Source: Magnetospirillum sp. XM-1 (GTDB lineage: Bacteria > Pseudomonadota > Alphaproteobacteria > Rhodospirillales > Magnetospirillaceae). From it: a stretch of DNA of 64,000 nucleotides. A program made the position numbers and the translations under genes. The notes below the pieces were generated by a model. The model saw nothing but the letters and a program-made list of their open reading frames with translations. It was not told the origin of the DNA and ran no database searches. Position 1 is the first letter of the stretch. The number at the start of each line of letters is the position of its first letter. The stretch lies in assembly GCF_001511835.1 (NCBI RefSeq), contig NZ_LN997848.1, forward strand, positions 3,438,001-3,502,000. Direction: 5' to 3'. Of the stretch, positions 38,799-47,361 are shown piece after piece.

Positions 38799-39680
38799 AT
38801 GAACGACAAAGACATGCTGGTGCGCCCCGACCCCGACGACAGGCGGCTTTACCAGACCGTTTCGGGCATCGACCACACCGGGGCGGAAGTCCCCGCCGAC
38901 ATCATCAACGAGCGGCCGCTGACCATCTTCCTGAATGGCCGCGAGATCGTCACCGCCATGACCATCGGCGACTACCCGGAATACCTGGCGCTGGGCTATC
39001 TGCTGAACCAGAACATGCTGCGCGCCGACGACGAGGTCAAAGCCGTCGATTACGACGAGGAGATCGAGACGGTGGTGGTACGCACCACGCGCCAGACCGA
39101 TTACGAGGAGAAGCTGAAGAAGAAGATCCAGACCTCGGGCTGCGCCATGGGCACCGTGTTCGGCGACGTCATGGAGAAGTTCGAGACGGTCAGCCTGCCC
39201 ACCGACGAGCGCTTTCGCACCTCGTGGCTCTACGGCCTGCAGAAATCCATCAACACCATGCCCAGCCTCTACCTCAAGACCGGCGCCATTCACGGCTGTG
39301 TGCTGTGCGAGGAGGATCGGCCGCTGATCTACATGGAAGACGTCGGCCGCCACAACGCCATGGACAAGATCGCCGGCTACATGTTCCGCCACGGCCTGTC
39401 CACCAAGGGCAAAAGCCTCTACACCACCGGTCGGCTGACCAGCGAGATGGTGATCAAGACGGTGCAGATGGGAATTCCCGTGTTGCTGTCGCGCTCGGGC
39501 TTCACCGCCTGGGGGGTGGATCTGGCGCGCAAGGCGGGGCTGACCCTGATCGGCCGGGCCAAGGGCAAGCGCTTCATCGCCCTGGCCGGCACCGAACGCA
39601 TCGTCTTCGACGCCGACCCCGCCCAGGCGGCGGAAGAGCCGGGGCATCTGTCGCGCAAGGGGAGCCGGGACGATGACTGA
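38799..39680 (+). CDS. fdhD: Formate dehydrogenase accessory sulfurtransferase FdhD
   Basis: FdhD carries sulfur from a cysteine desulfurase to the molybdenum cofactor of formate dehydrogenase, which is essential for activity. The 293-residue protein has the sulfur-transferring CxxC (CVLCEEDRPL) followed by the signature MEDVGRHNAMDK, plus TSGCAMG. An AGGAGG box lies upstream. It overlaps mobA by 8 nt, so cofactor sulfuration and nucleotide attachment are coupled. Confidence 0.95.
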   Translation: MNDKDMLVRPDPDDRRLYQTVSGIDHTGAEVPADIINERPLTIFLNGREIVTAMTIGDYPEYLALGYLLNQNMLRADDEVKAVDYDEEIETVVVRTTRQTDYEEKLKKKIQTSGCAMGTVFGDVMEKFETVSLPTDERFRTSWLYGLQKSINTMPSLYLKTGAIHGCVLCEEDRPLIYMEDVGRHNAMDKIAGYMFRHGLSTKGKSLYTTGRLTSEMVIKTVQMGIPVLLSRSGFTAWGVDLARKAGLTLIGRAKGKRFIALAGTERIVFDADPAQAAEEPGHLSRKGSRDDD

Positions 39681-40830
39681 CATGGTGCCGCCCGCCTCCA
39701 ATTCCGTCGCCGGGCTGATCCTGGCCGGCGGGCTGTCCAGGCGCATGGGCGGCGGCGACAAGCCGCTGATCAGCGTCGGCGGCCAGACTCTCCTGGACAG
39801 GGTGATCGAGCGGCTGCGCCCCCAGGTGGGACAGATCGTGCTCAACGCCAACGGCGACCCCGCCCGCTTCGCCGATACCACCCTGCCGGTGGTGCCCGAC
39901 GTGATCGACGGCTATGGCGGGCCGCTGGTCGGCGTGCTGACCGGGCTGGAATGGCTGAAGGACCACACCTTGGACGTGGAGTGGATGGTAAGCTGCGCCG
40001 CCGACACGCCGCTGTTCCCCCCAGATCTGGTGCAACGCCTGCTGGCAGCCGTCACCGAGCAGGGCGCCGACATCGCCGTGGCCAGGACCGGCGACCAGGC
40101 CCACCCGGTCTTCGCCCTGTGGCCGCTGCGCCTGGCGGGCGACCTGCGCCGCGCCGTGGTCGACGAGGAGATGCGCAAGATCGATCTGTGGACCGAGCGC
40201 TATCGCGTCGCCCATGTGGACTGGCCCACCCGGCCCCATGATCCGTTCTTCAACGTCAACACCCCCGAAGACGTGATGCGGCTGACCATGATCCTCGACG
40301 GCACCCTGCCGGCCGAGCCGCCGGTCAGGGCCGAGACCGGCATCGCCGTGCTGGTGGAGCGCCGCGACGGCGCCAGTCAGTGGGTCGCTGAATCCTGGCG
40401 GCCGCTCGAGGCCCTGGACGAGCCGCCGGGGGCCGCCCCCTGGACCCTGCTGCGCCGGGACGACGGGCACGAGCACTACTTGGCGACCGGCATCAAGGTG
40501 GTGCTGCACCGCTCGGACCTGGCCTCCTACCGCTACAATCTCGCCGGGCTGGAGCCCCGCCTCTACGTGGTGCTGCGTCCCACCGGCGAAGCCGACCAGC
40601 CGGTCCGGGTGGTGATGGCCACCATCGCCCCCGACGAGGCCCAGGCCATGAGCGAGAGCGGCGAGGACATGGTGGACGGCGTGCCCTTGCCCCGCCCGCT
40701 GTTCGACTGGGCCATGGCGTTCTGCGCCTGCCATCCCCCGGACGAGCCCATGAAGAAGCGCAAGCGCGACCGACTGGATTCCAACCAGGTGTTCGTGGGC
40801 AAGGGACGCCAGGACCGGCCCGGTGATTGA
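39673..40830 (+). CDS. mobA: MobA molybdenum cofactor guanylyltransferase fused to a DUF3305 domain
   Basis: Residues 1-208 are MobA: LILAGGLSRRMGGGDKPL (GTP-binding loop), SCAADTPLFP, and FFNVNTPED. This part attaches GMP to molybdopterin to give the bis-MGD cofactor of formate and nitrate reductases. Residues ~220-375 match DUF3305 (IAVLVERRDGASQWVAESWR; LHRSDLASYRYNL), a domain I know as a separate gene in other formate dehydrogenase clusters. The fusion supports a role for DUF3305 in cofactor delivery. It overlaps fdhD; DUF3306 follows. Confidence 0.9.
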   Translation: MTDMVPPASNSVAGLILAGGLSRRMGGGDKPLISVGGQTLLDRVIERLRPQVGQIVLNANGDPARFADTTLPVVPDVIDGYGGPLVGVLTGLEWLKDHTLDVEWMVSCAADTPLFPPDLVQRLLAAVTEQGADIAVARTGDQAHPVFALWPLRLAGDLRRAVVDEEMRKIDLWTERYRVAHVDWPTRPHDPFFNVNTPEDVMRLTMILDGTLPAEPPVRAETGIAVLVERRDGASQWVAESWRPLEALDEPPGAAPWTLLRRDDGHEHYLATGIKVVLHRSDLASYRYNLAGLEPRLYVVLRPTGEADQPVRVVMATIAPDEAQAMSESGEDMVDGVPLPRPLFDWAMAFCACHPPDEPMKKRKRDRLDSNQVFVGKGRQDRPGD

Positions 40831-40943
40831 GAGACGAACAGACGAGCGAGGCGAAGCCGAAGCGCGGGAGCATTGAGCGACCCGAAACGCAGCGGAGGAG
40901 CCAAGGGTTTCAAGGAAACCCGCCCGGCAATTGAGGGACAAAC

Positions 40944-41369
40944 ATGATGACCGAGCCCTTCCTGTCGCGCTGGTCGCGGCGCAAGCTCGACGCCAAGGCC
41001 GAGCCGGCACCGCCACCGCCCGAGGAGGCCAAGGCCCAGGAACCCGTTCCCGCGCCTCCCCCGCCGCCCGACCTGCCGCCGGTGGACTCCCTGACCAAGG
41101 ACTCGGACTTCTCCGCCTTCCTCAAGGCCGGCGTGCCGCAGGAATTGAAGCAGGCGGCGCTGCAAAAGCTGTGGCAATCGGACCCGGCCCTGATGGCGCC
41201 GGAAGTCATGGACCTGCACATGGGCGATTACGCCTCTCCCGTCGGCGAAGTGGTCAAGACCGCCTGGCGCCTGGGCAAAGGCGTGCTGGACGCCGCCGAA
41301 CTGGCCGCCGAGGAAGAGGAGAAGGCCAAGGCGGCCCCGCCGCCCGCCCCACCTGAACAGGATTCCTAA
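40944..41369 (+). CDS. DUF3306 family protein
   Basis: The 141-residue protein has the typical N-terminal FLSRWSRRKLDAK, a proline-rich linker (about 24-50), a conserved core (LTKDSDFSAFLKAGVPQELKQ, ALQKLWQSDP), and an Ala/Pro/Glu-rich tail. DUF3306 proteins accompany DUF3305 and membrane formate dehydrogenases in alpha- and betaproteobacteria; the function is unknown. ATG 40947 is equally possible. An AT-rich gap of about 240 nt separates it from torD, so the structural genes probably have a separate promoter. Confidence 0.85.
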   Translation: MMTEPFLSRWSRRKLDAKAEPAPPPPEEAKAQEPVPAPPPPPDLPPVDSLTKDSDFSAFLKAGVPQELKQAALQKLWQSDPALMAPEVMDLHMGDYASPVGEVVKTAWRLGKGVLDAAELAAEEEEKAKAAPPPAPPEQDS

Positions 41370-41470
41370 CAACTCTGCATTTTTTTACAGATAGCCCGTA
41401 ATTTTCACGCAATATAATACAGCAAAGAAATACCTAAATAAGAAACACCCGTCATTGCTGTGGTGCAGCA

Positions 41471-41614
41471 ATGAAAATCTTCCCTACACCCATAGAATTA
41501 CAGCCTTCTACTCCCGATCTCCTTGACTGGTCACACCAGTTACCGGATGATCGACTGATCGCCATGGGAGATGGCCAAGGTTTCGGCGCAAGACCGGAAC
41601 CACGGGAGGAGTGA
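41471..41614 (+). CDS. Small ORF (47 aa) leading into the formate dehydrogenase operon, doubtful
   Basis: ATG 41471 opens a 47-codon frame (MKIFPTPIELQPSTPD...) whose TGA (41612-41614) overlaps the torD ATG by one base. The position suggests a coupled leader peptide. Against it, there is no ribosome site, and third positions are only about half G/C, unlike the neighbours. No known protein is recognised. The surrounding gap 41370-41613 is AT-rich and includes a -10-like TATAAT at 41413. Confidence 0.3.
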   Translation: MKIFPTPIELQPSTPDLLDWSHQLPDDRLIAMGDGQGFGARPEPREE

Positions 41615-42219
41615 TGAGGGCAGTGACGGCGCACCAAGGCGTTGCCGAGGACGATTTCCTGCGCGCCCGTTTCTACGGATTGCTGGCGGCCCTGCTGGTT
41701 GCTCCGCCGCCCGAGGATTTGCTGCGCCGTCTGGCCGCCATGAAGGCTGATTCCACCCCGCTGGGCGCCGCGCTCGGCCATCTGGCCGAAGCCGCCGCCG
41801 CCACCGATGCCGATACCGTCGCCGACGAGTTCGCCGCCCTGTTCGTGGGCGTGACCGGCGGCGAGGTGATGCCCTATGCCTCCTGGCACCTGACCGGTTT
41901 TCTGCATGAAAAGCCCCTGGCCGAGTTGCGCCAGGACATGATCCGGCTGGGGATCGAACCCGCCCCCGGCGTGTCCGAGCCCGAGGATCACGCCGCCTCG
42001 CTGCTCGAGATGATGCAGGGCCTGATCACCGGCCTGTTCGGCGAAGCCCTGGCGCTGCCCGAGCAGAAGATTTTCTTCCAGGCCCATCTGGGCAACTGGA
42101 TGCCCCGTTTCCTGGACGATCTGGACAAGGCCCCTTCCGCCCGCTTCTACCGGAGCGTGGCCGGAATCGGCCGGGTGTTCCTGGAGATCGAAACCCAGGC
42201 CTTCGCCATGGTGGATTGA
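41614..42219 (+). CDS. TorD/DmsD-like chaperone for formate dehydrogenase
   Basis: The 201-residue all-helical protein resembles Tat redox-enzyme chaperones: RARFYGLLAALLVAPP, DEFAALFVG, MPYASWHLTGFLHEKPLAEL, DHAASLLEMM and EQKIFFQAHLGNWMPRF are the family's conserved blocks. It should bind the Tat leader of the catalytic subunit and guard cofactor loading. ATG 41614 has GGGAGGAG upstream. First well-supported gene of the structural operon; its stop overlaps the next frame. Confidence 0.88.
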   Translation: MRAVTAHQGVAEDDFLRARFYGLLAALLVAPPPEDLLRRLAAMKADSTPLGAALGHLAEAAAATDADTVADEFAALFVGVTGGEVMPYASWHLTGFLHEKPLAELRQDMIRLGIEPAPGVSEPEDHAASLLEMMQGLITGLFGEALALPEQKIFFQAHLGNWMPRFLDDLDKAPSARFYRSVAGIGRVFLEIETQAFAMVD

Positions 42220-42230
42220 TGGAGAGCGAG

Positions 42231-42455
42231 ATGACGACCAAGAGCCCCGAATCCCAAAGCTCCGAAAGCAAGACCGTCCTCAACCGCCGAGGCCTGTTGA
42301 AGGGCGCCGTGCTGTCGGCCGGCGCGGCCGGAGCCGCCGCCGCCGGGATGATCGGAGCGGGCCAGGACGCCCAGGCGGCATCCGAGACCCAGACCGGGGC
42401 CGGCTACCGCGAGACCGAACACGTGCGGCGCGCCTACGAAGCGGCCGGCTTCTAA
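42231..42455 (+). CDS. Formate dehydrogenase region Tat-signal protein
   Basis: This small 74-residue protein consists mostly of a Tat leader (NRRGLLKGAVLSAGAAGAAA) and a short C-terminal stretch (GYRETEHVRRAYEAAGF). Proteins of this kind precede the catalytic subunit in many Cys- and Sec-type formate dehydrogenase operons. ATG 42231 has GGAGAG upstream; ATG 42219, overlapping the torD stop, is an alternative. It may be a small exported subunit or assembly factor. Confidence 0.85.
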   Translation: MTTKSPESQSSESKTVLNRRGLLKGAVLSAGAAGAAAAGMIGAGQDAQAASETQTGAGYRETEHVRRAYEAAGF

Positions 42456-42476
42456 AAGACCTGACGGGAGGAAGAC

Positions 42477-45365
42477 ATGCTGATCAAGAAGCGTGACGGC
42501 GAGGCCCGCAAATCCGCCCTCTCCGAAACCCTGGCTTCGGTGGCCGGCGGCGCCATGGACCGCCGCGCCTTCCTGCGCCGCTCGGGCCTGGCTGCCGGCG
42601 GCGCCGCCCTGGCGGGCGGGGTGGGTGCCGGTACGGTGCGCAAGGCCGAGGCGGCGCCTGCCATGTACGACCCCAAGGCCGAGGTCAAGAAGGCCATTTG
42701 CACCCACTGTTCGGTGGGCTGCACCGTCAATGCCGAGGTCTCCAACGGCGTATGGATCGGCCAGGAGCCGGCCTTCGATTCGCCCCTCAACCTGGGCAGC
42801 CACTGCGCCAAGGGCGCGGCGGTCAGGGAGCACGCCCACGGCGACCACCGCCTGAAATATCCCATGAAGCTCGAAGGCGGAAAGTACAAGCGCATCTCCT
42901 GGGAGCAGGCCATCACCGAGGTGGGCGACCGCCTGCTGAAGATCCGCGAGACGGCGGGTCCCGATTCGGTCTACTGGCTGGGCTCGGCCAAGTTCTCCAA
43001 CGAACAGGCCTATTTCATGCGCAAGTTCGCGGCGCTGTGGGGCACCAACAACGTCGACCACCAGGCCCGCATCTGCCATTCCACCACCGTCGCCGGCGTC
43101 GCCCAGACCTGGGGCTACGGCGCCATGACCAATTCCTACAACGACATCCATAACTCCAAGGCGATGTTCTTCATCGGCTCCAACGCCGCCGAAGCCCATC
43201 CCGTCGCCATGCTCCACATCCTCAAGGCCAAGGAGCAGAACAAGGCGCCGCTGATCGTCTGCGACCCCCGCTTCACCCGCACCGCCGCCCATGCCGACGA
43301 ATACGTGCGCATGCGCCCCGGTACCGACGTGCCGCTGATCTGGGGCATCCTGTGGCACATCTTCGAGAACGGCTGGGAAGACAAGGAATTCATCCGTAAG
43401 CGCGTCTGGGGCATGGAGCAGGTCCGGGCCGAGGTCGCCAAGTGGAATCCGGAGGAGACCGAGCGGGTCACCGGCGTGCCCGGCGCCCAATTGCGGCGCG
43501 TCGCCCAGTTACTCGCCACCCACCGGCCCGGCACCGTGGTGTGGTGCATGGGCGGCACCCAGCACACGGTGGGCAACGCCAATGTGCGCGCCTATTGCAT
43601 CTTGCAGCTGGCCCTGGGCAATCTCGGCGTCTCGGGCGGCGGCACCAACATCTTCCGCGGCCACGACAACGTCCAGGGCGCCACCGACATGGGTCTGGAC
43701 GTCACCACCCTGCCCGCCTATTACGGCCTGGCCGCCCCGGCCTGGAAGCACTGGGCGCGGGTGTGGGGCCTGGATTACGACTACATCAAGGGCCGCTTCA
43801 AGACGCCCGAGCTGATGGAAGCCCCCGGCATCCCGGTCTCGCGCTGGTATGACGGCGTCAACGAGGCCAAGGAGAACATCGCCCAGCCCGAGCCCATCAA
43901 GGCCATGGTCTATTGGGGCCACGCCCCCAATTCCCAGACCCGCCAGCCCGAGCTGAAGAAGGCCATGGAGAAGCTGGACACCCTGGTGATCATCGATCCC
44001 TATCCCACGGTATCCGCCGTTCTGCACGACCGCACCGACGGGGTCTACCTGCTGCCCGCCGCCACCCAGTTCGAGGTGGACGGCTCGCGCACCGCGTCGA
44101 ACCGTTCGCTCCAGTGGTCCGAGCAGGTGATCAAGCCCATGTTCGAATGCAAGGGCGATCACGAGATCATGTACCTGTTCGCCCAGAAGTTCGGCTTCGC
44201 CGCCGAATTCACCAAGAACATCAAGGTGAACGGCACCGTTCCGCTGATCGAGGACATCCTGCGCGAGATCAACCGGGGCGCCTGGACCATCGGCTATACC
44301 GGCCAAAGCCCCGAGCGCCTCAAGGCCCACATGGCCAACCAGCAGACCTTCGACAAGACCACGCTCAGGGCCGTGGGCGGCCCGTGCGACGGCGACTATT
44401 ACGGCCTGCCCTGGCCGTGCTGGGGCAACGCCGCGACGCTGCAGCATCCCGGTACGCCCAACCTCTACGACACTTCCAAGCCGGTGAAGGACGGCGGGCT
44501 GAACTTCCGCGCCCTGTTCCCCGAGTACAAGGGCGAGAGCCTGCTGGCCACCGATTCCTGGCCCGAGGGCTCGGAACTGCCGGCGGGGCACCCCGGCTTC
44601 ACCTATGGGATGCTGAAGAAGCTGGGCTGGGACAAGGACTTAAGCCCCGAGGAGCTGGCCACCATCCAGAAGATCGGCGGCGAGAAGGCCGACGACGTGG
44701 CCTGGACGGTGGACATGTCGGGCGGCATCCAGCGCGTCGCCGTGCTGCACGGCGCAGCCCCCTTCGGCAACGGCAAGGCCCGCGCCGTGGTGTGGAACTT
44801 CCCCGATCCGGTGCCCTTGCACCGCGAGCCGCTGTATACGCCGCGGCGCGACCTGGTGGAGAAGTATCCCACCCACGCCGACAAGAAGATGATGCGCCTG
44901 CCCTTCCTCTACAAATCCATCCAGGACAAGGACGTGTCCAAGGAGTTCCCCATCATCCTCACCTCGGGGCGTCTGGTGGAGTACGAGGGCGGCGGCGACG
45001 AGACCCGCTCCAACCCCTGGCTGGCCGAGCTGCAGCCCGACATGTTCGTCGAGGTCAACCCCTTCGACGCCAACAACGCCGGGGTGCGCGCCGGCGACTA
45101 TGTCTGGGTCCACGGCCCCGAGGGCGGCAAGGTCAAGGTCAAGGCCAAGATCACCGAACGCGTCGGACGTGGCGTGGCCTTCATGCCCTTCCACTTCGGC
45201 GGCTGGTTCCAGGGCAAGGACTTGAGAAGCAAATACCCCGAAGGGGCGGCGCCCATCGTGCTGGGCGAAAGCACCAACACCGCCCAGACCTACGGCTACG
45301 ACTCGGTGACCGGCATGCAGGAGACGAAAGTCACCCTGTGCCGCATCGAGAAGTTCCAGGCGTAA
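42477..45365 (+). CDS. fdhA: Formate dehydrogenase catalytic (alpha) subunit, Tat-exported, cysteine type
   Basis: The 962-residue molybdo- or tungsto-bis-MGD enzyme oxidises formate to CO2 in the periplasm. The Tat motif is RRAFLRRSG at 29-37. The 4Fe-4S ligands are Cys75, Cys78, Cys82 and Cys110 (ICTHCSVGC ... GSHCAKG). The Mo ligand is Cys200 (ARICHSTTVAG), encoded by TGC at 43074, not selenocysteine. The C-terminal MGD-binding beta-barrel domain is complete (ILTSGRLVEYEGGG ... FHFGGWFQG). A GGAGG box precedes the ATG. Followed by the beta and gamma subunits. Confidence 0.96.
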   Translation: MLIKKRDGEARKSALSETLASVAGGAMDRRAFLRRSGLAAGGAALAGGVGAGTVRKAEAAPAMYDPKAEVKKAICTHCSVGCTVNAEVSNGVWIGQEPAFDSPLNLGSHCAKGAAVREHAHGDHRLKYPMKLEGGKYKRISWEQAITEVGDRLLKIRETAGPDSVYWLGSAKFSNEQAYFMRKFAALWGTNNVDHQARICHSTTVAGVAQTWGYGAMTNSYNDIHNSKAMFFIGSNAAEAHPVAMLHILKAKEQNKAPLIVCDPRFTRTAAHADEYVRMRPGTDVPLIWGILWHIFENGWEDKEFIRKRVWGMEQVRAEVAKWNPEETERVTGVPGAQLRRVAQLLATHRPGTVVWCMGGTQHTVGNANVRAYCILQLALGNLGVSGGGTNIFRGHDNVQGATDMGLDVTTLPAYYGLAAPAWKHWARVWGLDYDYIKGRFKTPELMEAPGIPVSRWYDGVNEAKENIAQPEPIKAMVYWGHAPNSQTRQPELKKAMEKLDTLVIIDPYPTVSAVLHDRTDGVYLLPAATQFEVDGSRTASNRSLQWSEQVIKPMFECKGDHEIMYLFAQKFGFAAEFTKNIKVNGTVPLIEDILREINRGAWTIGYTGQSPERLKAHMANQQTFDKTTLRAVGGPCDGDYYGLPWPCWGNAATLQHPGTPNLYDTSKPVKDGGLNFRALFPEYKGESLLATDSWPEGSELPAGHPGFTYGMLKKLGWDKDLSPEELATIQKIGGEKADDVAWTVDMSGGIQRVAVLHGAAPFGNGKARAVVWNFPDPVPLHREPLYTPRRDLVEKYPTHADKKMMRLPFLYKSIQDKDVSKEFPIILTSGRLVEYEGGGDETRSNPWLAELQPDMFVEVNPFDANNAGVRAGDYVWVHGPEGGKVKVKAKITERVGRGVAFMPFHFGGWFQGKDLRSKYPEGAAPIVLGESTNTAQTYGYDSVTGMQETKVTLCRIEKFQA

Positions 45366-45377
45366 GGAGGAACGACC

Positions 45378-46013
45378 ATGGCCCGCATGAAATTCCTCTG
45401 CGACGGCGAACGCTGCATCCACTGCAGCGGCTGCGTCACCGCCTGCAAGAACGAGCACGAGGTGCCCTGGGGCATCAACCGCCGCCGCGTGGTGACCATC
45501 AACGACGGCAAGCCGGGGCAGAAATCGCTCTCGGTGGCCTGCATGCACTGCTCGGACGCGCCGTGCATGGCGGTCTGCCCGGTAGATTGCTTCTACCAGA
45601 CCAATGACGGCATCGTGCTGCACAACAAGGATCTGTGCATCGGCTGCGGCTATTGCTTCTACGCCTGTCCGTTCGGCGCGCCGCAATACCCCTCCACCGG
45701 CAATTTCGGCGGACGCGGCAAGATGGACAAGTGCACCTTCTGCGCCGGCGGCCCCGAGGCCGACCATTCCAAGGCGGAGTTGGAGAAGTACGGCCGCAAC
45801 CGCATCGCCGAGGGCAAGCTGCCGCTTTGCGCCGAGATGTGCGCCACTAAGGCCCTGCTCGCCGGCGACGGCGACATGGTGTCGACCATCTACCGCGAGC
45901 GCGTCATGGCCCGCGGCTTCGGTTCCGGCGCGTCGGGCTGGGGCCAGGCCTATGGCGAACAGCGGCGCGAACGGGCCCGCGAGGGTCAGGGCGCTCCGGC
46001 CAGGGACAAATAG
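45378..46013 (+). CDS. fdhB: Formate dehydrogenase iron-sulfur (beta) subunit
   Basis: The 211-residue ferredoxin-like subunit carries electrons from FdhA to the cytochrome b subunit. It has four cysteine clusters: CIHCSGCVTACKNE, CMHCSDAPCMAVCPVD, CIGCGYCFYACPFG, and a final set CTFC ... CAEMCATKAL. It has no signal of its own and presumably travels with FdhA through the Tat system. It is shorter than E. coli FdnH and lacks the C-terminal membrane anchor. AAGGAGG upstream. Confidence 0.95.
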   Translation: MARMKFLCDGERCIHCSGCVTACKNEHEVPWGINRRRVVTINDGKPGQKSLSVACMHCSDAPCMAVCPVDCFYQTNDGIVLHNKDLCIGCGYCFYACPFGAPQYPSTGNFGGRGKMDKCTFCAGGPEADHSKAELEKYGRNRIAEGKLPLCAEMCATKALLAGDGDMVSTIYRERVMARGFGSGASGWGQAYGEQRRERAREGQGAPARDK

Positions 46014-46015
46014 AA

Positions 46016-46279
46016 ATGCGCCCGCCCGCCGCGGCCACCGCATTGGTCTGCCTTCTCGCCCTTGCCGCTTGCAAGGGCGAGGAGATGGGCCGTCAGGTCA
46101 AGCTGGACAAGGGAAGCTATGGGGGGCCGGCCGACAGCGAGATTACGCCGGCCACCAGGACGGCCCTGCAACAGCGGATCGCCAGCCAGAACGACGGCAT
46201 AGCCAGGCTGACGACCAACGGCCCCATTCCGACCGGCGAGGCGACCCCATCGGGCCGCATCACCGGGCAGAAATTCTAA
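46016..46279 (+). CDS. Small lipoprotein in the formate dehydrogenase operon
   Basis: The 87-residue protein has a lipoprotein signal (LLALAAC, lipidated Cys at residue 19) and a short polar mature part (GRQVKLDKGSYGGPAD; TTNGPIPTGEATPSGR). It starts 2 nt after the fdhB stop and ends 13 nt before the gamma subunit, so it is clearly cotranscribed. No function is known to me; an outer-face or assembly role in the complex is possible. Confidence 0.8.
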   Translation: MRPPAAATALVCLLALAACKGEEMGRQVKLDKGSYGGPADSEITPATRTALQQRIASQNDGIARLTTNGPIPTGEATPSGRITGQKF

Positions 46280-46292
46280 GGGGAGGCATCGC

Positions 46293-47273
46293 ATGAGCCG
46301 AACCATCCTCGCGGTCCTGATGCTGGTTCTGGGTCTGGGCATGGCGCAGCCTTCCCAGGCCGCCAGCTATGACGGCGACGTCACCAGCGCCGCCCAGTCG
46401 GACCGCATCACCGAACCCGATTCCTGGCGGGCCATCCGCCAGGGCGAGACCGGCTATATCGGCGGCCAGCCCGCCGCGCGCGGCGTGCTGATCCAGTCGG
46501 AAGGCGAGATCTGGCGCAATTTCCGCAACGGCAAGCTGGCGGTCTATGCCGGCTGGGCCCTGATCGGCGTGACGCTGGCCATCGCCGCCTTCTACGTCAT
46601 CCGCGGCAAGATCATGATGGAGGGCGGCCCCTCGGGGCAGACCATCCTGCGCTTCACCAAGGTCGAGCGCATCGGCCACTGGCTGACCGCCGGCTCGTTC
46701 CTGGTGCTGGCGGCCACCGGGCTGAACATCCTGTTCGGCCGCTGGATCATCGAGCCCTGGCTGGGCAAGACCCTGTTCTCCTGGATCACCTGGGCGGGCA
46801 AGTGGCTGCACAACATCGCCGGCTTCGTCTTCATCGCCGGGCTGGTGATGATCTTCTTCCTGTGGGCCCGGGACAATCTCTGGGACCGCTACGACTGGGG
46901 CTGGATCAAGGGCGGCGGCGGCCTTCTCAAGAAGGGCGTCCATCCGCCGGCGGCCAAGTTCAATTTCGGCCAGAAGACCCAGTTCTGGATGGTGATCCTG
47001 GTCGGCGCCCTGGTGTCGTCCACCGGGCTCAACCTGCTGTTCCCCTTCACCATGGGCGACATCCACGCCATGCAGGTGATGCACCTGATCCACGCCGCCC
47101 TGGCGGTGGTGATGGTGCTGTTCATCCTGGGCCACATCTATATCGGCACCATCGGCATGGAAGGCGCATCCACCGCCGTCACCACCGGCTACGTGGACCG
47201 GGAATGGGCGCGCGCGCACCATGCCGCCTGGGTCGAGGACGTGGAAAAGAAAGAGCCGAAGGCGGCGGAGTAG
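46293..47273 (+). CDS. fdhC: Formate dehydrogenase cytochrome b (gamma) subunit
   Basis: The 326-residue membrane protein starts with a cleavable-type signal (about 1-23), then a periplasmic stretch, and five hydrophobic helices, four of them the cytochrome b556 core. Candidate heme ligands include His in VERIGHWLTAGSFLV, KWLHNIAGF, MHLIHAALAV and ILGHIYIGTIG. It passes electrons to the quinone pool. Longer than FdnI of E. coli because of the N-terminal extension. Last gene of the operon, followed by repeat family C. Confidence 0.94.
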   Translation: MSRTILAVLMLVLGLGMAQPSQAASYDGDVTSAAQSDRITEPDSWRAIRQGETGYIGGQPAARGVLIQSEGEIWRNFRNGKLAVYAGWALIGVTLAIAAFYVIRGKIMMEGGPSGQTILRFTKVERIGHWLTAGSFLVLAATGLNILFGRWIIEPWLGKTLFSWITWAGKWLHNIAGFVFIAGLVMIFFLWARDNLWDRYDWGWIKGGGGLLKKGVHPPAAKFNFGQKTQFWMVILVGALVSSTGLNLLFPFTMGDIHAMQVMHLIHAALAVVMVLFILGHIYIGTIGMEGASTAVTTGYVDREWARAHHAAWVEDVEKKEPKAAE

Positions 47274-47276
47274 TAT

Positions 47277-47354
47277 GCGGGCGGGACGCCCGCGCTCCAA
47301 ATAAGCCGCGTCTCACCCGTCCCTTTCTTGCTGGAGCGCGGGCGTCCCGCCCGC
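47277..47354. repeat. Dispersed palindromic repeat, family C, copy 2
   Basis: The two 22-nt arms (47277-47298 and 47333-47354) are identical to those at 36650-36704, here with a 34-nt spacer. It starts 3 nt after the fdhC stop and ends 7 nt from the end of the converging paaY, where it could also act as a transcription block. Confidence 0.88.
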
Positions 47355-47361
47355 CCCTCTC

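Noticed and set aside
40831..40943. Hidden gene between mobA-DUF3305 and DUF3306
   Set aside because: The 113 nt contain no convincing start with ribosome site and no sustained frame.
43074..43076. Possible selenocysteine codon in fdhA
   Set aside because: The codon at the molybdenum-ligand position is TGC (Cys), not TGA, so no SECIS element is needed.
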